Positions 63,782 to 64,000 of a stretch of 64,000 nucleotides of DNA are shown here, one piece after another; position 1 is the first letter of the stretch, and every line of letters begins with the position of its first letter. A program made the translations under genes and the position numbers. The notes under the pieces were generated by a model that worked only from the letters and a program-made list of their open reading frames with translations, was not told where the DNA came from and ran no database searches. The stretch is from NCBI GenBank assembly GCA_024704765.1, contig JAKMXF010000033.1:558001-622000 (forward strand), read 5' to 3'. The stretch comes from Oopsacas minuta. Lineage: Eukaryota > Porifera > Hexactinellida > Lyssacinosida > Leucopsacidae.

Positions 63782-63899
63782 ACTTTGATAAATGTGAAAC
63801 AACTAGCTTAATTTGTTTTACATTGACTTAAACAGCTGACAAGGGTCTAAACATCGAACAATCGATTCCAAAAGTTCCCAAATTGTGAGATACATGAGC

Positions 63900-64000
63900 T
63901 AGGGCGTAACTAGCATTAAGGCAGAGGAGGCAACTGCCTCCTCACTTTTTCAGGCGTTGCCTCGTCTCCCTATTATACTCGCCAATCATATTGAGGCAAA
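63900..64000. repeat. Probable transposon end at window edge
   Basis: GGGCGTAACTAGCATTAAGG followed by AGGAGGCAACTGCCTCCT, a short perfect palindrome typical of the ends of hAT-type elements that start with a GGCGTAACTA word. It is cut by the window end, so identity is tentative. Confidence 0.4.

Noticed and set aside
1-64000. tRNA or rRNA genes
   Set aside because: I looked for GTTCRANYC B-box words with matching acceptor stems and for conserved rRNA cores. No candidate had the surrounding structure. A dedicated covariance search would be decisive.

Overview
This window is nuclear DNA from an animal. It is AT-rich, about half of its genes are intronless, and the rest have short introns with GT..AG borders. 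The gene content (HYDIN, SLC27-type acyl-CoA synthetase, XPF, PRC1, HDAC6-type deacetylase, TTLL polyglutamylase, an FMRP/FXR-family protein, PPP1R42, VPS35L and a Hedgehog-type Hint domain) points to an early-branching holozoan. A sponge is my best guess, because an RdRP, a Hint fusion and a ciliary gene set occur together. The species is inference.

Layout: 1-8767 is the C-terminal part of HYDIN (+). 9117-13009 is a tandem pair of a multi-pass membrane protein gene on the minus strand: one intact copy and one pseudogene. A broken start of the next gene (11214-11310) lies between them. 13204-21054 is one 2616-residue open frame that joins a Dicer/RIG-I-type helicase, a cellular two-barrel RNA-dependent RNA polymerase and a Cid1-like nucleotidyltransferase. 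21699-49763 carries eight consecutive plus-strand genes: SLC27/FATP, XPF (five exons, with a dead mariner in intron 4), PRC1, single-domain HDAC6, TTLL6/13, FXR-like, PPP1R42 and VPS35L. 51507-55211 (-) encodes an AIG1-like GTPase with a C-terminal Hedgehog-type Hint domain. 56248-59286 holds two EamA transporters (-) and an inverted pseudogene. 59439-62580 is an apparently complete Ginger-like DNA transposon with a 4-bp target duplication. 62828-63781 (-) encodes an IFI44-like GTPase. Short inverted-repeat elements of several families occur throughout. I saw no convincing tRNA, rRNA or CRISPR array.

How the genes relate: HYDIN, PRC1, HDAC6, TTLL6/13 and PPP1R42 all act on microtubules, axonemes or centrosomes. 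The helicase-RdRP-nucleotidyltransferase fusion carries, in one chain, the three activities that other eukaryotes assemble as an RNA-directed RNA polymerase complex (fission yeast Rdp1-Hrr1-Cid12; nematode RRF/EGO-1 with DRH-3 and CDE-1). It is the strongest candidate here for an undescribed system. The GTPase-Hint fusion is the second.
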